The notes under the pieces: model-generated
Databases searched by the model: none
Seen by the model: only the letters and a program-made list of their open reading frames with translations
What the model was told of the DNA's origin: nothing
Source: Trileptium ribeirensis
Taxonomy: Eukaryota > Nematoda > Enoplea > Enoplida > Thoracostomopsidae
DNA: 64,000 nt
NCBI GenBank assembly: GCA_030248225.1
Contig: JASANE010029930.1
Coordinates: forward strand, 51,973-115,972
Direction of reading: 5' to 3'
Part shown: positions 45,607 through 58,961 of the stretch, in pieces
Position numbering within the stretch: the stretch's first letter is position 1
How the letters are laid out: every line of letters begins with the position of its first letter
Program-made: the position numbers and the translations under genes

Positions 45607-46947
45607 AGCAAAGGACGTATCTGAAAAATTTTGTGAAAAGTGTCTGCGTGCAAATTACTTCAAAGATGATAGAGCAAACGTAGTATGTACAATCGCCATA
45701 TGCGTTAAGTGACAAAGTTGATCAGAGCAAAAGATACACATGATCATTTGTAATAGCTGGCACACCTGTGTTGTGCTTTATACTTACTTACTGATATTGG
45801 TGGTTCAGTTTCAGAAATACATGACAACTCCCATGTCGTGTGCAGTGATTCAACGCCAACATTTTCGTTAGTCCACCACTCAGCAATAATACATATAATA
45901 AATCAAATGACATACCGTTAAATATTCTGGTCTCAAAGCCACTACTATGTAAATAAAACCGAATTATTTCAATAAATTATTAATATTAAGGCTCTACTTT
46001 AAACTCTGTGAATCCTTCTTATTCACTTGAAGTGTATAGATTTATTTAAGCAGCTCGTTGCAATAATTGTAGATTTCACTTGCCTATGTTCTAACTTTTC
46101 ATATGTGACTATGACTTTGCTTTCGTTTAAAACTTAAATTATTCGACCAGTGGCTTTGTGTTTAGAATGTTTTTCAGTATTTTAACATTAATATTAATTG
46201 GCAGCTATCCATATTAAATGAGTATCAGTAGGCTCAATGTCAATCTTACGATGCTCGACATTGACGAATACATCTATGTGTACTGGAAAAAAGCGTGACG
46301 GCCGGCAATGGTCTCAGGCGACTGTGATTTTCGTAACAAAAATCGGAGGATAAGCAAACCTGATCTGCTGGTGTACTTTTTGGTGACTATAATTACGAGT
46401 GTGTTAAGTCCGAGTAACTTATAACGACTTGACTTGACAAGACTTTGTGAACGGTGTCAGCCGGTAAATCAGTCAAGCCATTGTCCACTGCATGATTTAT
46501 TGCTTGCAAAACGAGAAAATTGAGATATTGAGAATTCTGGACAGGAATATATCAACAGCAGATAACGTTTCAGGCGGAGTTACTGATGCGCTGTGTCAAG
46601 CTCATCGCAGATTACAAAATTACTTTTTACAAGGTATCAGCCGATCTCGCCGACATTTCAGTAACTTAGTTTTACTGACACTAATTAACTTATTTTGACA
46701 TATCAAAACTGTTAAGATAGCTAATCCTCGAAAAGTTACTGACGCCTTTGCGTCCTGCTAAAATTTAGCCTAAATTTTTCGAAAATATCTATTTTGCATA
46801 CATATTCTTTGCTTACATAACCGACGATATATAGGTCCTTTGTCAGTTTCGACATTATGTACTCTTTAATAATAAAGAATCACAAACGTATTATTAAGGG
46901 CCCAGCAGAACCTAGCTTTTCATTGGAAAATCCCCGCTGAGCCGGAC

Positions 46948-47328
46948 ATGGTTCACGAAAATTTAAGCCGTCCTTCGCAAGGTTGTCTCTTTTTCATCTC
47001 TACATTAACTTATAAGCTTGAAATTTCCAAAGAATTACAATTAAAATTCGAATTAAAGAATTACATATCTTTGAAATTTCAAGGAATATTCTTTGAATTA
47101 AAAAATATCTGTTGGTGCAAAATCAAAATAAATTCTTTTAAATTTTATGGAAAGTTCTTTTTTGAGTGCAGAAGAATGTTTGTTTCACACAATTTAACTT
47201 TATTCTCAGATACTACATGTGTTGTAGAGATAGATTCACACGTTCAAATTAGCCCAAAATCTGAGATCAAAATGGAACACAATTTGACCGCATTACTTCT
47301 AATTTTATTGCCCAATTTTAAGGTGTGA
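46948..47328 (+). other. 126-codon open frame of low-complexity sequence
   Basis: The frame is rich in Phe/Lys/Ile and derived partly from short internal repeats ('tttgaaatttcaaggaatat' and 'gaattaaagaattac' style). Its mirror copy near 62270-62650 carries indels that break the frame. Probably not a gene. Confidence 0.25.
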
Positions 47329-48107
47329 ATACTACTAAAATTTTTGAAAAATAAATATGATACTATCTAATAAAATACAGAAGTACGGTGGTGTGGTTTA
47401 AGTTCCACTACCTATGGCCAAGCTATAGCGCACACCTGAACTGTAATGGCTGCTGATAGTGTAAGGCTATGCTGAATGATATGTTATTTGGGCAGATCTT
47501 TTTGTTGTATAATTCTAGCATGGCAATTTTTTTATTTTTTTTGGTTTACCAAGGATCCCCAAAGTAAAATTTTTTCTAAACGGTATGAAAATTTTTCGAA
47601 AAAGATTTTAGTTTTAATAGTGTTGGTCTATAGCCTATAGTGTTGGTCTATAGCCCAGTGGCTGAATAAACACCGTATTACAAATACAGTCTACGTGCTA
47701 ATCCAGCGTTAGATTAGTGATTTTCGAATGAGCTCAATTCGGTAATCCATCCTTGTCGAAATTGAGTTTGGAACGGACAATGAAAGTCTTTGTTTTCAAT
47801 ACAGTAAAATCTGATTAATTTGTTATTGATTTAGCTTCTTTGAGAAAACACTAATATATCACAATATATTTGATGGCAAATTGCCAAGAGCTCCACTTTT
47901 TCTATGCTAAGACTATAGCTTGTACAAATTATATGAAATATTATTTGTATTTTACGTATTGTTTGTCAGATAATTTTTGTAGCGAAGATGATTTGAAGAC
48001 TCAAATCATGATAAATGTCAGACTTGACACTGATAAGCACTTGTCTTTTTAAAGTATGGAGGTCGTGTGTTATCGTAAACTTTCACTATACTAATAGCGT
48101 ACTGCAG

Positions 48108-48290
48108 CTGGTCGGAACTCGAATATTCCGCCACACGTTGCTTCGCTTGAATCATCGCAACAAAAAGGTGATACCTCCAATTGCTGCGTTATATACTAAG
48201 AAATCGTGTCGTGCGCAAGCAACAGTGGCAAAACATATTATTTTTGGTCGTAGACGTTGCCAAGAGCAGCGAGATGTAAAACACGCCTAA
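48108..48290 (+). CDS. Candidate terminal exon, unknown product (left arm)
   Basis: Preceded by a branch-point-like TACTAAT and the acceptor TACTGCAG (48106-48107), the frame runs 60 codons, 'LVGTRIFRHTLLRLNHRNKK' onward to 'GRRRCQEQRDVKHA', then TAA. AATAAA follows at 48319-48324. The basic C-terminus and the orderly exon signals favour a real or formerly real gene end, but I do not recognise the protein and see no upstream exon. Confidence 0.35.
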   Translation: MVGTRIFRHTLLRLNHRNKKVIPPIAALYTKKSCRAQATVAKHIIFGRRRCQEQRDVKHA

Positions 48291-49482
48291 CTTTTTTTTA
48301 TGGAAATTTTCCGAAGTTAATAAAACATTAAAAATTTCACGCTTTCTGTGTGTTGTTGACAATCATCGCTCATCGCTAATTTTATTGTTAAAATCGAAGA
48401 ATTTGCAGTCGTATTGCACAATATCTACATGAACACACACTCCAAGCTAACCTGTATACCGACCTAACACGGGCACAGAATTTAAGTGGGGGTAGGAATG
48501 GCGCGGAAGCTAGTCTAGTATATACATTTGAAAGTGGACAGAAAATTTGTTAAAATTCGTGGTTTGTCCATGTCGTAAGTTAAATTTTCATTTGGGAGGA
48601 TGTCCCAGTGGTGTCCCTTTGGCTACGGCCATGCAGTCTGCCTAACTTGCTTCACGTGCGCAATTTTTTCTAGGTATACATACGATTTCACTCTGTGATC
48701 TGACTTTTTCTGCTGTGTCGTACAGATAACAGCAATTTAATGTACCGAAAAAAATTTTTGTCAGTAAATGTATTTACAGCAAAATGTACAGTCAATAACC
48801 TATACAAGATAACTAACTACTCACGAATTATACCCCACCGTAAAATTCCGACTACTTTCCTGATTTTTGTCACGTACAATTTTAATACAAACCTTAATGA
48901 AGTCACTACTTTGGAATGAATGAATATACACCAAACTTCAGCTCTCTCCTGGTGGTAAAAATTTTTCATTTTTTGGGGATGGGTCTATTCACAGAAACTA
49001 CGGAATTTTTGTATAAGTTGATATATATGTGATATATAAGTATGCTGTATATACCTATATGTCTATGCATTCATGGGGGGTATACATATTCTTTATATTA
49101 AACTGAGGTACATAGTGCACATTTATTAAAAACTTTACAAATACGAAGAACGCAAGAATTTGGTACAATACATCAATACATATACAGAGGCCCCAAGACA
49201 TGTTGTGGACAGTCGAAAAATTATGCGGCTAGTAAACAAAATGCTCGGTGCATCCAGCCGTGTAAGACGCACCAGCCGCCTGACTTGACTATTGCAGCTG
49301 GTGTTTTCGAAAAACCAACGTCCCTATTTCCAGGTGTGCTTTGCCAAAACCAAAAACATAATCTTTATCACCTTCTCAACTTAACTTTGTATATAGTATC
49401 AATCTGGTATAGCGTTGATCCATAAAAAATTGATTCAGCACATATAAACATTACTGGCCAAAAACTTGTTTTCAATGCTTAG

Positions 49483-49824
49483 CTATAAGATGCATAATTT
49501 TTGATCGCTTTTAGAAAAGATTTTGGTTACGTACCCCTCCTCCAATCCAACGTCGGGACCAACTACACACAAGGATCCTGGGCACCTATGCATGTTCCGT
49601 TGGAGCATGATGTGGATCCGACAAATGGATCTCATGCATCTGTCATTGTCGATAATCTGCATTGAATATTCATTAACATAGAACTGTCTGATTTTAACTG
49701 CAGAGTATTGTATTCCAGACTGATTTTCGACGAAATGTAGTTGAATAAAAAGCGTCTTGTAATGATTATTACTTGAAATAACAAAACAGGACGGTTGATG
49801 AGTGCTGATTAAGTTTACTCTCAC
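49483..49824 (-). other. 113-codon open frame downstream of PAN-like exon (left arm)
   Basis: Reads through on the minus strand from 'VNLISTHQPSCF' to 'FSKSDQKLCIL'. In the right arm (59769-60110) the same sequence is interrupted by a stop after 'DNDRCI'. It directly follows the PAN-like exon and may simply be its 3' UTR. No family recognised. Confidence 0.25.
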
Positions 49825-49845
49825 ATTATGTACAGGTAAATCGTA

Positions 49846-50136
49846 TCATTGTTTTCCTTTATCACTTGCCTTTCGGATTAAAAGCTGATAAAATCTTTTC
49901 ATAACAAGACCACCGTCGTTGGTATTATCGGTTTTAACTGCCATAAAAAGACCATTTATAAGGATACATTGTTCGTTATGATGCCAATTGAATCCGGTGC
50001 ACGATTCATTGCTCCGAGCATGGGTACAACATTAGTCGAAGGTCTTCGTGGTAATTGGCTTGGAAATTTGCTTCGATACGCCTGCCATACCGATCATATT
50101 CCCGAGCGACAAAACGACGACAATTTTGGTGTTTGC
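49846..50136 (-). pseudogene. PAN/apple-like exon, frameshifted (left arm)
   Basis: Mirror copy of 59458-59747, with the same acceptor (TTTTTCAG). It differs by an extra G after the codons for 'RRFVAR', a G-to-T change creating TAA in 'GACTAATG', and changes around 'cccatgctcgga'. The reading frame is lost here but intact in the right arm. The differences may be real mutations or assembly error. Confidence 0.55.
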
Positions 50137-50281
50137 CTGAAAAACAAAGCATGAACGTAGTATAGCATATTCACGGTTCAATGGACAAAGTGTTTCGGTA
50201 AATCATTTGAGCTGCGTAGCGCATAAACGTATGCCATAGTCAAGTATAAAGTCATTCAGAGACGCAGCTACGGTTGGTAAA

Positions 50282-50560
50282 TTGGTTGGCCAGATTGTGG
50301 CTCAGAATGCGCTGAAAAGATCTTCCATGGGTTGGGCCAAGTCAGGATGGATTGAAGTAGTTATAAAAACAGCAATTCAAATTGGAAACGCTTGCCCTGA
50401 ATTGCTTGAATTAAGTATCGTTGTTGTTTTGTTGCTATTTCCACCAATGCTATCGATGTGTTGCTATTCCTACTATATTCCTGGACTTAACATGGGCGTG
50501 GTTCCTGGTGTACTATCCAGGAAAAGGGGCAATTACTGCGAGACAATTTGGCCTATGTAA
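50282..50560 (+). other. Open frame with hydrophobic stretch (left arm)
   Basis: 92 codons, with a predicted membrane-like stretch 'LSIVVVLLLFPPMLSMCCY'. The right-arm mirror is 116 codons (58962-59312, minus), because an indel in a G-run changes the frame after 'PGVLS'. No family recognised; probably not a gene. Confidence 0.2.
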
Positions 50561-52234
50561 AATGAGTCCTACCCCATTATTGTTCAAAGTCTGGGACAAA
50601 GACTTTAGTGGGGAAACTAAGTCGTGGGAATGAATTTCGACTTTTTTGCAACCCATAATTTTTCCCAGTTTACCCTAAATTTTTCTCAATTTATGCTAAT
50701 TTTCCCCTTTTTGCTGAAATTTTCGTCAATTTTTGCGCTGCAACAACGCTCCCCCTTAGCATTAAATCCTAAAGCCCTTTGGATTCCATTATGAAGTAAA
50801 TTTATGTGCACTCGTTAGTTAGCTTGGTGTGACTCATCTTCTAATTATATTTATGATAGAGCTGTGCGCGATGGTAGCATTGCCTCTCCCAAGCAAGGGT
50901 AAAAGAGGAGGGCTACAGGTAAAAATCATGAACATATATATGGAGTGCAAATTACAAATGGGTAGGGCAACTTACACAGAGGAGAGTGCAAGTTACATGC
51001 GCAAGCATAATTGCAGAAGTGCATTTTACCTATCTGTATAATAATGACTGGGGAGTGCATATTTGATATGCTACACGCAAACTATATACCGTAAATGCAC
51101 TGAATATGGTTATTCTAGGATCATAGTTTACCACGTGACATAATCATTCAAATCAACGCTATATCCCACATACAAAAAAACGATTTAAATACAAAGTCAC
51201 TTGATTTCTAAACATATTTTTATAAAGTCTGGAAGATTTTTTATTTAAAAATAAACATGTGTTTATTCGCCATTATTCAATTTTCAGATATGAAAAAATC
51301 TGAAGAATTTTCAAACATAGGAATTTTGTCCTTCAAGCAGATCTCTCGCCACATTGCTATAGCTTTTCTGGAATAAAGCTTTGTTCCTAATGAAAATACG
51401 TTTTAGGCGCTTCTTTACAACCAACGTTAGTGCGCGGTTAAGAGCAGTAAATAAATGTTACGTACGTCCTATATTCAAGTATAGCTGCATGATTTGGTCA
51501 CTATGATTTAAATGAAATGTTGAATTAAACTGAACATATGCACCGTTATTTCACTCGTCATTTGCTACACAGAGATAAAATTCAAAATAAACGGTATATT
51601 TAAAGATAGAAATTGCTAAACCTGGCAAGATTATGTCTACTGGCGTTTTCATAATGACTTAATATTGATTTTTTTCAATATTAACACGGTTACATTAATT
51701 TGCCGTTCCATAACTTTTTCAAATTTCTCATAAAACAGAAATCTTTAGAGGACAGGAAATTAGTAAAACCAAGACATAACACTAATACACTGAAAAATTA
51801 GTGTTAGTGTCAGTTAAGTAAATCCTTGGCGTAATAACTAGGATTTATAAATTCAATCACTTGCATGAATTTATGGCAAAAATGTTTGGCATTTTGATGC
51901 GTTATTTTAAATCTTTTCGACGTTTAATTACAAAATTTGATTCAACGAAATTTCTAATTTTCTAATGATAACATCCAAGTTTTTTGCTTTCATTCGATTA
52001 TATTTTATTGACAAGCCATATTACCAAGATATGAACGCATAGTTTGCATTAGCTCATATTTTCGTTTATAAACTGAAATAATGTGACTATCAATAAACTA
52101 TTAGTCATATATACCTGCCTAGCAATGACCACTGTAGCTTGCTGCAGGTGGTGCACCATTGAAAAATAGAGAGCCGCTATCAACATGACGTCATAGCCGT
52201 CACACAATCTACGTTTATTTTCATGTCGATCGTA

Positions 52235-53230
52235 TATATAATAACTACATACGATGCAAAAGTCGATTACGGTAAATATAGTAACGTACGTATTAGCAAT
52301 TACTTTTGAGAATGACAATACATTGGGTTGGGAAACAATGTCTATAAGCCAAACTTAGCTTAAGGCTGATTTCGCTGCATTGGTAACCATAGATCATTTT
52401 TAAAGACCCAGAGGTCTTATATATTAACCGCTGTAGCAGTCTTTCCGACGCATTAACACTAAAAGACACTAGCTGTGATAGATATCAATGATCAAAGGGC
52501 GCCTCTATGTTTGAAAACACAGGTAAGGTTACCCGTTCAATATTAAACTTTATAAGCCCTTAGATCGTTCATGAATCCAGTTGGTTTTGGTAATGCTATT
52601 CGAATGGTATAAGACTTACACATTTTAGAAAAAAGTTTCAAAAACTCGGTACTACAATATAAAAATCTAGAATTTTTGAAAATTTTAAACGTTGCCAGAA
52701 ATAATCCCAATCGTCACGAAAATAATAAATATATAAAATATTTTCTCCGTGCAGCCATTCATCCGTCAAAATTTGGGCTGGCAATGAAAAGCCCAATGTT
52801 ATATTATAGGTACAGGCATGCTCATAGTGGGAGAGGGGGTGATCCCCTGAAGCTCGGATCCTACTCGGGGCGAGCGTTGATACCCCTGGCAGGTAGCTAG
52901 AGTGCTTCCCCCGCACTCAACCCCCACCCCTCGTCCCAACGCATATTCCCCTCCCGGAAAATTTTGACAAAAATTGCCCAAAAATCGAGGGAAAATAAAT
53001 TTGGAGAACTCGGCACAAATCGGGGTGGGCAAATTGGTACAAATCGGGGAAAACTGGCAAAAATTAGAAAAAATCTTGAGTCTTAAAAATTTCGAATCTC
53101 CCGATGACCTCTCTGCCACCTCCTGCCAACCCAGATACTCCTGACAAGACAGAAAACCTGCTCCGTTACGACCTCCACCTCGCAATGGGACATCCTCCAC
53201 ACCCCCACCCCTCAAACCACGCTATCCCGT
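52235..53230 (-). repeat. ~1-kb inverted module, copy 1
   Basis: Inverted relative to 53794-54797. Contains a GC-rich head ('gaggggtgggggtgtggagg' on the minus strand), a 'ccccgatttgtaccaatttg' tract and an AT-rich end near 'attatatatacgat'. With copy 2 it forms the long inverted ends of an element whose unique centre is 53231-53793. Confidence 0.85.
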
Positions 53231-53793
53231 CCTGTGGCCTCGGATTTTGCAAGGTGCATGTATTTTCATAATGTATGTTACGGCAGAAAAGATGTAAGGT
53301 AAACTGAGTGGTTTCAATATCTTTCAAATAAATAATAGCGGTTGGCACCAAGGACCAGCGATAGTGCATCCGGAAAAATAAAGCTTGATCCAAACTGTAA
53401 TGTTATAACCGTCGGACTAAGACACTTTTAACTTCTCTCAGATTCATTAGTGATGGCATAAAGACAACTATCGCGATGAAGCATTGCATGCTGCTGCAAT
53501 GACAATCATCACCGCTGGGCCTGCAACCTCTGATGGCCCAAGTTAGGAACTTAGTGCAAGAAAAACTGACTACTGCGATCTTCCTTTAGGGCTCGCCAAA
53601 GATAAGGGTGATAAACGTCATGTCAAGAATAACACCAGTAAGGGGAAGCAAGGCGTGGGCTATTATAAACATGGAGGTAAAGAGAGTTAGCTGGCTTGAA
53701 TGCTCCCATGTTCACTCCAAACAAATATCAAGACACGCAAGTAGCAAAGCAGGTACGCGGCAGGCGAATTAACAGGACCTTATAAATGACAAT
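53231..53793. other. Unique centre of the long-inverted-end element
   Basis: 563 bp between modules 1 and 2, mirrored at 55807-56369. One plus-strand frame reads 'DEALHAAAMTIITAGPATSD', a stop, 'ELSARKTDYCDLPLGLAKDK' and further Lys/Gly-rich sequence to a stop near 53690. This looks more protein-like than its surroundings and could be a captured host exon, but I do not recognise it. Confidence 0.4.
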
Positions 53794-54797
53794 CGGGATA
53801 GTGTGAGTTTCAAGGGGTGGGGGTGTGGAGGATGTCCCGATTGGCGAGGTGGAGGTCGTAACGGAGCAGGTTTTCTGTCTTGTCAGGAGTATCTGGGTTG
53901 GCAGGAGGTGGCAGAGAGGTCATCGGGAGATTCGAAATTTTTAAGACTCAAGATTTTTCTGATTTTTGCCAGTTTTCCGATTTGTTACAATTTGCCCACC
54001 CCGATTTGTGCATTCTTCCAAATTTATTTTCCCTCGATTTTTGGGCAATTTTTGTCAAAATTTTCCGGGAGGGGAGTATGCGTTGGGGAGCGAGGGGTGG
54101 GGGTGAGTGCGGGGGAAAGCACTCTCCGCTACCTGCAGGTATCCGACGCTCGCCCCGAGTAGGATCCGAGCTTCGGGGATCACCCCTCTCTCCCACTATG
54201 AGCATGCCTGTACCTATAATATAACATTGGGCTTTTCATTGCCAGCCAAATTTTGACGGATGAATGGCTGCAGCGGAGAAAATATTTTATATATTTATTT
54301 ATTTTCGTGACGATTGGGATTATTTCTGGCAACGTTTAAAATTTTAAAAATTCTAGATTTTTTTTATATTGTAGGTACTACCGAGTTTTTTGAAACTTTT
54401 TTTCTAAAATGTGTAAGTCTTATCCATTCGAATAGCATTACCAAAACCAACTGGATTCATGAACGATCTAAGGGCTTATAAAGTTTAATTTGAACGGTAG
54501 CCTTACTGTGTTTTTCAAACATAGAGGCGCCCTTTTTGGGTCGTTGATATCTCACAGCTGGTGTCCTTTAGTGTTAATGCGTCGGAAAGACTGCTACAGC
54601 GGTTAATATATGAGCCTCTGGGGTCTTTAAAAATGATCTATGGTTACCAATGCAGCGACATGCACCGCAGCCTTAAGCTAAGTTTGGCTTATAGACATTG
54701 TTTCCCGACCCAATGTATTGTCATTCTCAAAAGTAATTGCTAATACATAGTTACTATATTTTCATAATAGACTTTCGCATTGTATGTAGTTATTATA
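53794..54797 (+). repeat. ~1-kb inverted module, copy 2 (next to palindrome centre)
   Basis: Homologous to copies 1, 3 and 4 but with scattered one-base differences. Ends at the palindrome turning point near 'tatatatacgata'. Confidence 0.85.
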
Positions 54798-54845
54798 TAT
54801 ACGATAAGCATGCAATTTGTGACGGCTACGTTTATTTTCATGTCA

Positions 54846-55806
54846 ATCGTATATATAATAACTATCAATCGAAAGTTGATTACGGTAAATATAGTAACGT
54901 ACGTATTAGCAATTCTTTTTAAAAATGACAATACATTGGGTCGGGAAACAATGTCTATAAGCCAAACTTAGCTTGGCTAATGTGGCTGCATTGGTAACCA
55001 TAGATCATTTTTAAAGACCCAAGAGGTCTCCTTGTCGGGCCGAGCTATTAGCTACACTTTCCGACGCATTAACATGAACCACTAGCTGTGATAGATATTC
55101 GATGATCAAAGGCACCTCTATGTTTGAAAACACAGGTAAGGTTACCCGTTCAATATTAAACTTTATAAGCCCTTAGATCGTTTCATAAAATCCAGTTGGT
55201 TTTGGTAATGCTATTCGAATGGTATAAGACTTACACATTTTAGAAAAAAGTTTAAAAACTGGTACTACAATATAAAAATCTAGAATTTTTGAAAATTTTG
55301 ACTTCCAGGAAATAGTAAAACATTAGCAAAGAAATAGTAAATATATAAAATATTTTTCTCGTGCAGCCATTCATCGTCAAAATTTGGGCTGGCAATGAAA
55401 AGCCCAATGTTATATTATAGACAGGCATGCTCGTCGTGGAAAAGATAATCTAAAGGGATCTACTCGGGGCCAGCGTTGATACCCTGGCAGGAGCTAGAGT
55501 GCTTCCCCCGCACTCAACCCCACCCCTCGTCCCAACGCATATTCCCCTCCCGGAAAAATTCTGACAAAAATTGCCAAAAATCGAGGGAAAATAAATTTGG
55601 AGAATTCGGCACAAATCGGGGTGGGCAAATTGGACAAATCGGGAAAACTGGCAAAATTCAAAAAATCTTGAGTCTTAAAAATTTGATATTCGATGACCTC
55701 TCTGCCACCTCTGCAACCAGATACTCCTACAAGACAGAAAACTGCTCTACGACCTCCACCTCGCAATCGGGACATCCTCCACACCCACCCCTCAACAGCT
55801 ATCCCG
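54846..55806 (-). repeat. ~1-kb inverted module, copy 3 (next to palindrome centre)
   Basis: Mirror of copy 2. Compared with copies 1 and 4 it has many single-base losses, often in homopolymers (for example within 55690-55800), and is ~45 bp shorter overall. Confidence 0.85.
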
Positions 55807-56369
55807 ATTGTCATTTATAAGGTCCTGTTAATTGGCCTGCCGCGTACCTGCTTTGCTACTTGCGTGTCTTGATATTTGTTCGGAGTGAACATGGGAGCAT
55901 TCAAGCCAGCTAACTCTCTTTACCTCCATGTTTATAATAGCCCACGCCTTGCTTCCCCTTACTGGTGTTATTCTTGACATGACGTTTATCACCCTTATCT
56001 TTGGCGAGCCCTAAAGGAAGATCGCAGTAGTCAGTTTTTCTTGCACTAAGTTCCTAACTTGGGCCATCAGAGGTTGCAGGCCCAGCGGTGATGATTGTCA
56101 TTGCAGCAGCATGCAATGCTTCATCGCGATAGTTGTCTTTATGCCATCACTAATGAATCTGAGAGAAGTTAAAGTGTCTTAGTCCGACGGTTATAACATT
56201 ACAGTTTGGATCAAGCTTTATTTTTCCGGATGCACTATCGCTGGTCCTTGGTGCCAACCGCTATTATTTATTTGAAAGATATTGAAACCACTCAGTTTAC
56301 CTTACATCTTTTCTGCCGTAACATACATTATGAAAATACATGCACCTTGCAAAATCCGAGGCCACAGGA

Positions 56370-57375
56370 CGGGATAGCGTGGTTTGAGGGGTGGGGGTGT
56401 GGAGGATGTCCCGATTGGCGAGGTGGAGGTCGTAACGGAGCAGGTTTTCTGTCTTGTCAGGAGTATCTGGGTTGGCAGGAGGTGGCAGAGAGGTCATCGG
56501 GAGATTCGAAATTTTTAAGACTCAAGATTTTTTCTAATTTTTGCCAGTTTTCCCCGATTTGTACCAATTTGCCCACCCCGATTTGTGCCGAGTTCTCCAA
56601 ATTTATTTTCCCTCGATTTTTGGGCAATTTTTGTCAAAATTTTCCGGGAGGGGAATATGCGTTGGGACGAGGGGTGGGGGTTGAGTGCGGGGGAAGCACT
56701 CTAGCTACCTGCCAGGGGTATCAACGCTCGCCCCGAGTAGGATCCGAGCTTCAGGGGATCACCCCCTCTCCCACTATGAGCATGCCTGTACCTATAATAT
56801 AACATTGGGCTTTTCATTGCCAGCCCAAATTTTGACGGATGAATGGCTGCACGGAGAAAATATTTTATATATTTATTATTTTCGTGACGATTGGGATTAT
56901 TTCTGGCAACGTTTAAAATTTTCAAAAATTCTAGATTTTTATATTGTAGTACCGAGTTTTTGAAACTTTTTTCTAAAATGTGTAAGTCTTATACCATTCG
57001 AATAGCATTACCAAAACCAACTGGATTCATGAACGATCTAAGGGCTTATAAAGTTTAATATTGAACGGGTAACCTTACCTGTGTTTTCAAACATAGAGGC
57101 GCCCTTTGATCATTGATATCTATCACAGCTAGTGTCTTTTAGTGTTAATGCGTCGGAAAGACTGCTACAGCGGTTAATATATAAGACCTCTGGGTCTTTA
57201 AAAATGATCTATGGTTACCAATGCAGCGACATCAGCCTTAAGCTAAGTTTGGCTTATAGACATTGTTTCCCGACCCAATGTATTGTCATTCTCAAAAGTA
57301 ATTGCTAATACGTACGTTACTATATTTACCGTAATCGACTTTCGCATTGTATGTAGTTATTATATATACGATCGA
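56370..57375 (+). repeat. ~1-kb inverted module, copy 4
   Basis: Mirror of copy 1 and nearly identical to it. The centre unit 55807-56369 separates it from copy 3. Confidence 0.85.
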
Positions 57376-58961
57376 CATGAAAATAAACGTAGATTGTGTG
57401 ACGGCTACGTGTACCATGTTGATAGCGGCTCTATTTCAATTGTGTACCGCACCTGCAGCAAGCTACAGTGGTCATCGCACAGCAGCAGGTATATATGACT
57501 AATAGTTTATTGATAGTCACATTATTTCAGTTTATAAACGAAAATATGAGCTAATGCAAACTATGCGTTCATATCTTGGTAATATGGCTTGTCAATAAAA
57601 TATAATCGAAAGAAAGCAAACTCCTCTAATATCTAATTCATTGCAAAATTAGAAATTTCGTTGAATCAAATTTTGTAATTAAACGTCGAAAAGATTTAAT
57701 ACTATTAGACTGAACAACATTTTTGCCATAAATTCATGCAAGTGATTGATTATAAAACCCAACGATTACGCCAAGGATTGATTACCCTGACATGAACACT
57801 AATTTTTCAGTGTATTAGTGTTATGTCTTGGTTTTACTAATTTCCTGTCCTCTTAGATTTTTGTTTTATGAGAAATTTGAAAAAGTTATGGAACGGCAAA
57901 TTAATGTAACCGTGTTATATTTAAAAAAATCAATATTAAGTCATTATGAAAACGCCATAGACATAATCTTGCCAGGTTTAGCAATTTCTATCTTTAAATA
58001 TACCGTTTATTTTGAATTTTATCTCTGTGTAGCAAATGACGAGTGAAATAACGGTGCACACGTTCAGTTTAATTCAACATTTCATTTAAATCATAGTGAC
58101 CAAATCATGCAGCTATACTTGAGTATAGGACGTACGTAACATTTATACTGCTCTTAACCGTGCATTAACGTTGGTTGTAAAGAAGCGCCTAAAACGTATT
58201 TTCATTAGGAACACAGCTTTATTCCAGCAAAGTTATAGCAATGTGGCGAGATCTGCTTGAGGTACAAAATTCCTATGTTTGAAGAAAATTCTTCAGATTT
58301 TTTCATATCTGAAAATCGAATAATGGCGAATAAACACATGTTTATTTTTAAATAAAAAATCTTCCAGACTTTATAAAAATATGTTTAGAAATCAAGTGAC
58401 TTTGTATTTAAATCGTTTTTGCGGATGTGGATATAGCGTTGATTTGAATGATTATGTCACGTGGTAAACTATGATCCTAGAATAACCATATTCAGTGCAT
58501 TTACGGTATATAGTTTGCGTGTAGCATATCAAATATGCACTCCCCAGTCATTATTATACAGATAGGTAAAATGCACTTCTGCAATTATGCTTGCGCATGT
58601 AACTTGCACTCTCCTCTGTGTAAGTTGCCCTACCCATTTGTAATTTGCACTCCATATATATGTTCATGATTTTTACCTGTAGCCCTCCTCTTTTACCCTT
58701 GCTTGGGAGAGGCAATGCTACCATCGCGCACAGCTCTATCATAAATATAATTAGAAGATGAGTCACACCAAGCTAACTAACGAGTGCACATAAATTTACT
58801 TCATAATGGAATCCAAAGGGCTTTAGGATTTAATGCTAAGGGGGAGCGTTGTTGCAGCGCAAAAATTGACGAAAATTTCAGCAAAAAGGGGAAAATTAGC
58901 ATAAATTGAGAAAAATTTAGGGTAAACTGGGAAAAATTATGGGTTGCAAAAAAGTCGAAAT

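Larger units (their letters stand above)
45607..54820 (+). repeat. Left arm of a giant palindrome
   Basis: The sequence from 45607 matches the reverse complement of the window's last bases (pairs sum to about 109,594-109,604 throughout) and stays near-identical to the centre. Examples: 45607-45650 pairs with the last ~42 bases, 48015-48290 with 61307-61582, 50282-50540 with ~59055-59312, and 52638-52916 with 56685-56963. The right arm stops at the window edge, so the true arm may be longer and start to the left of 45607. Confidence 0.93.

Noticed and set aside
53803..54224. 114-119 codon frames rich in Gly/Ser/Arg in the inverted modules
   Set aside because: They come from GC-run repeat sequence, differ in frame between the four copies, and have no domain signature.
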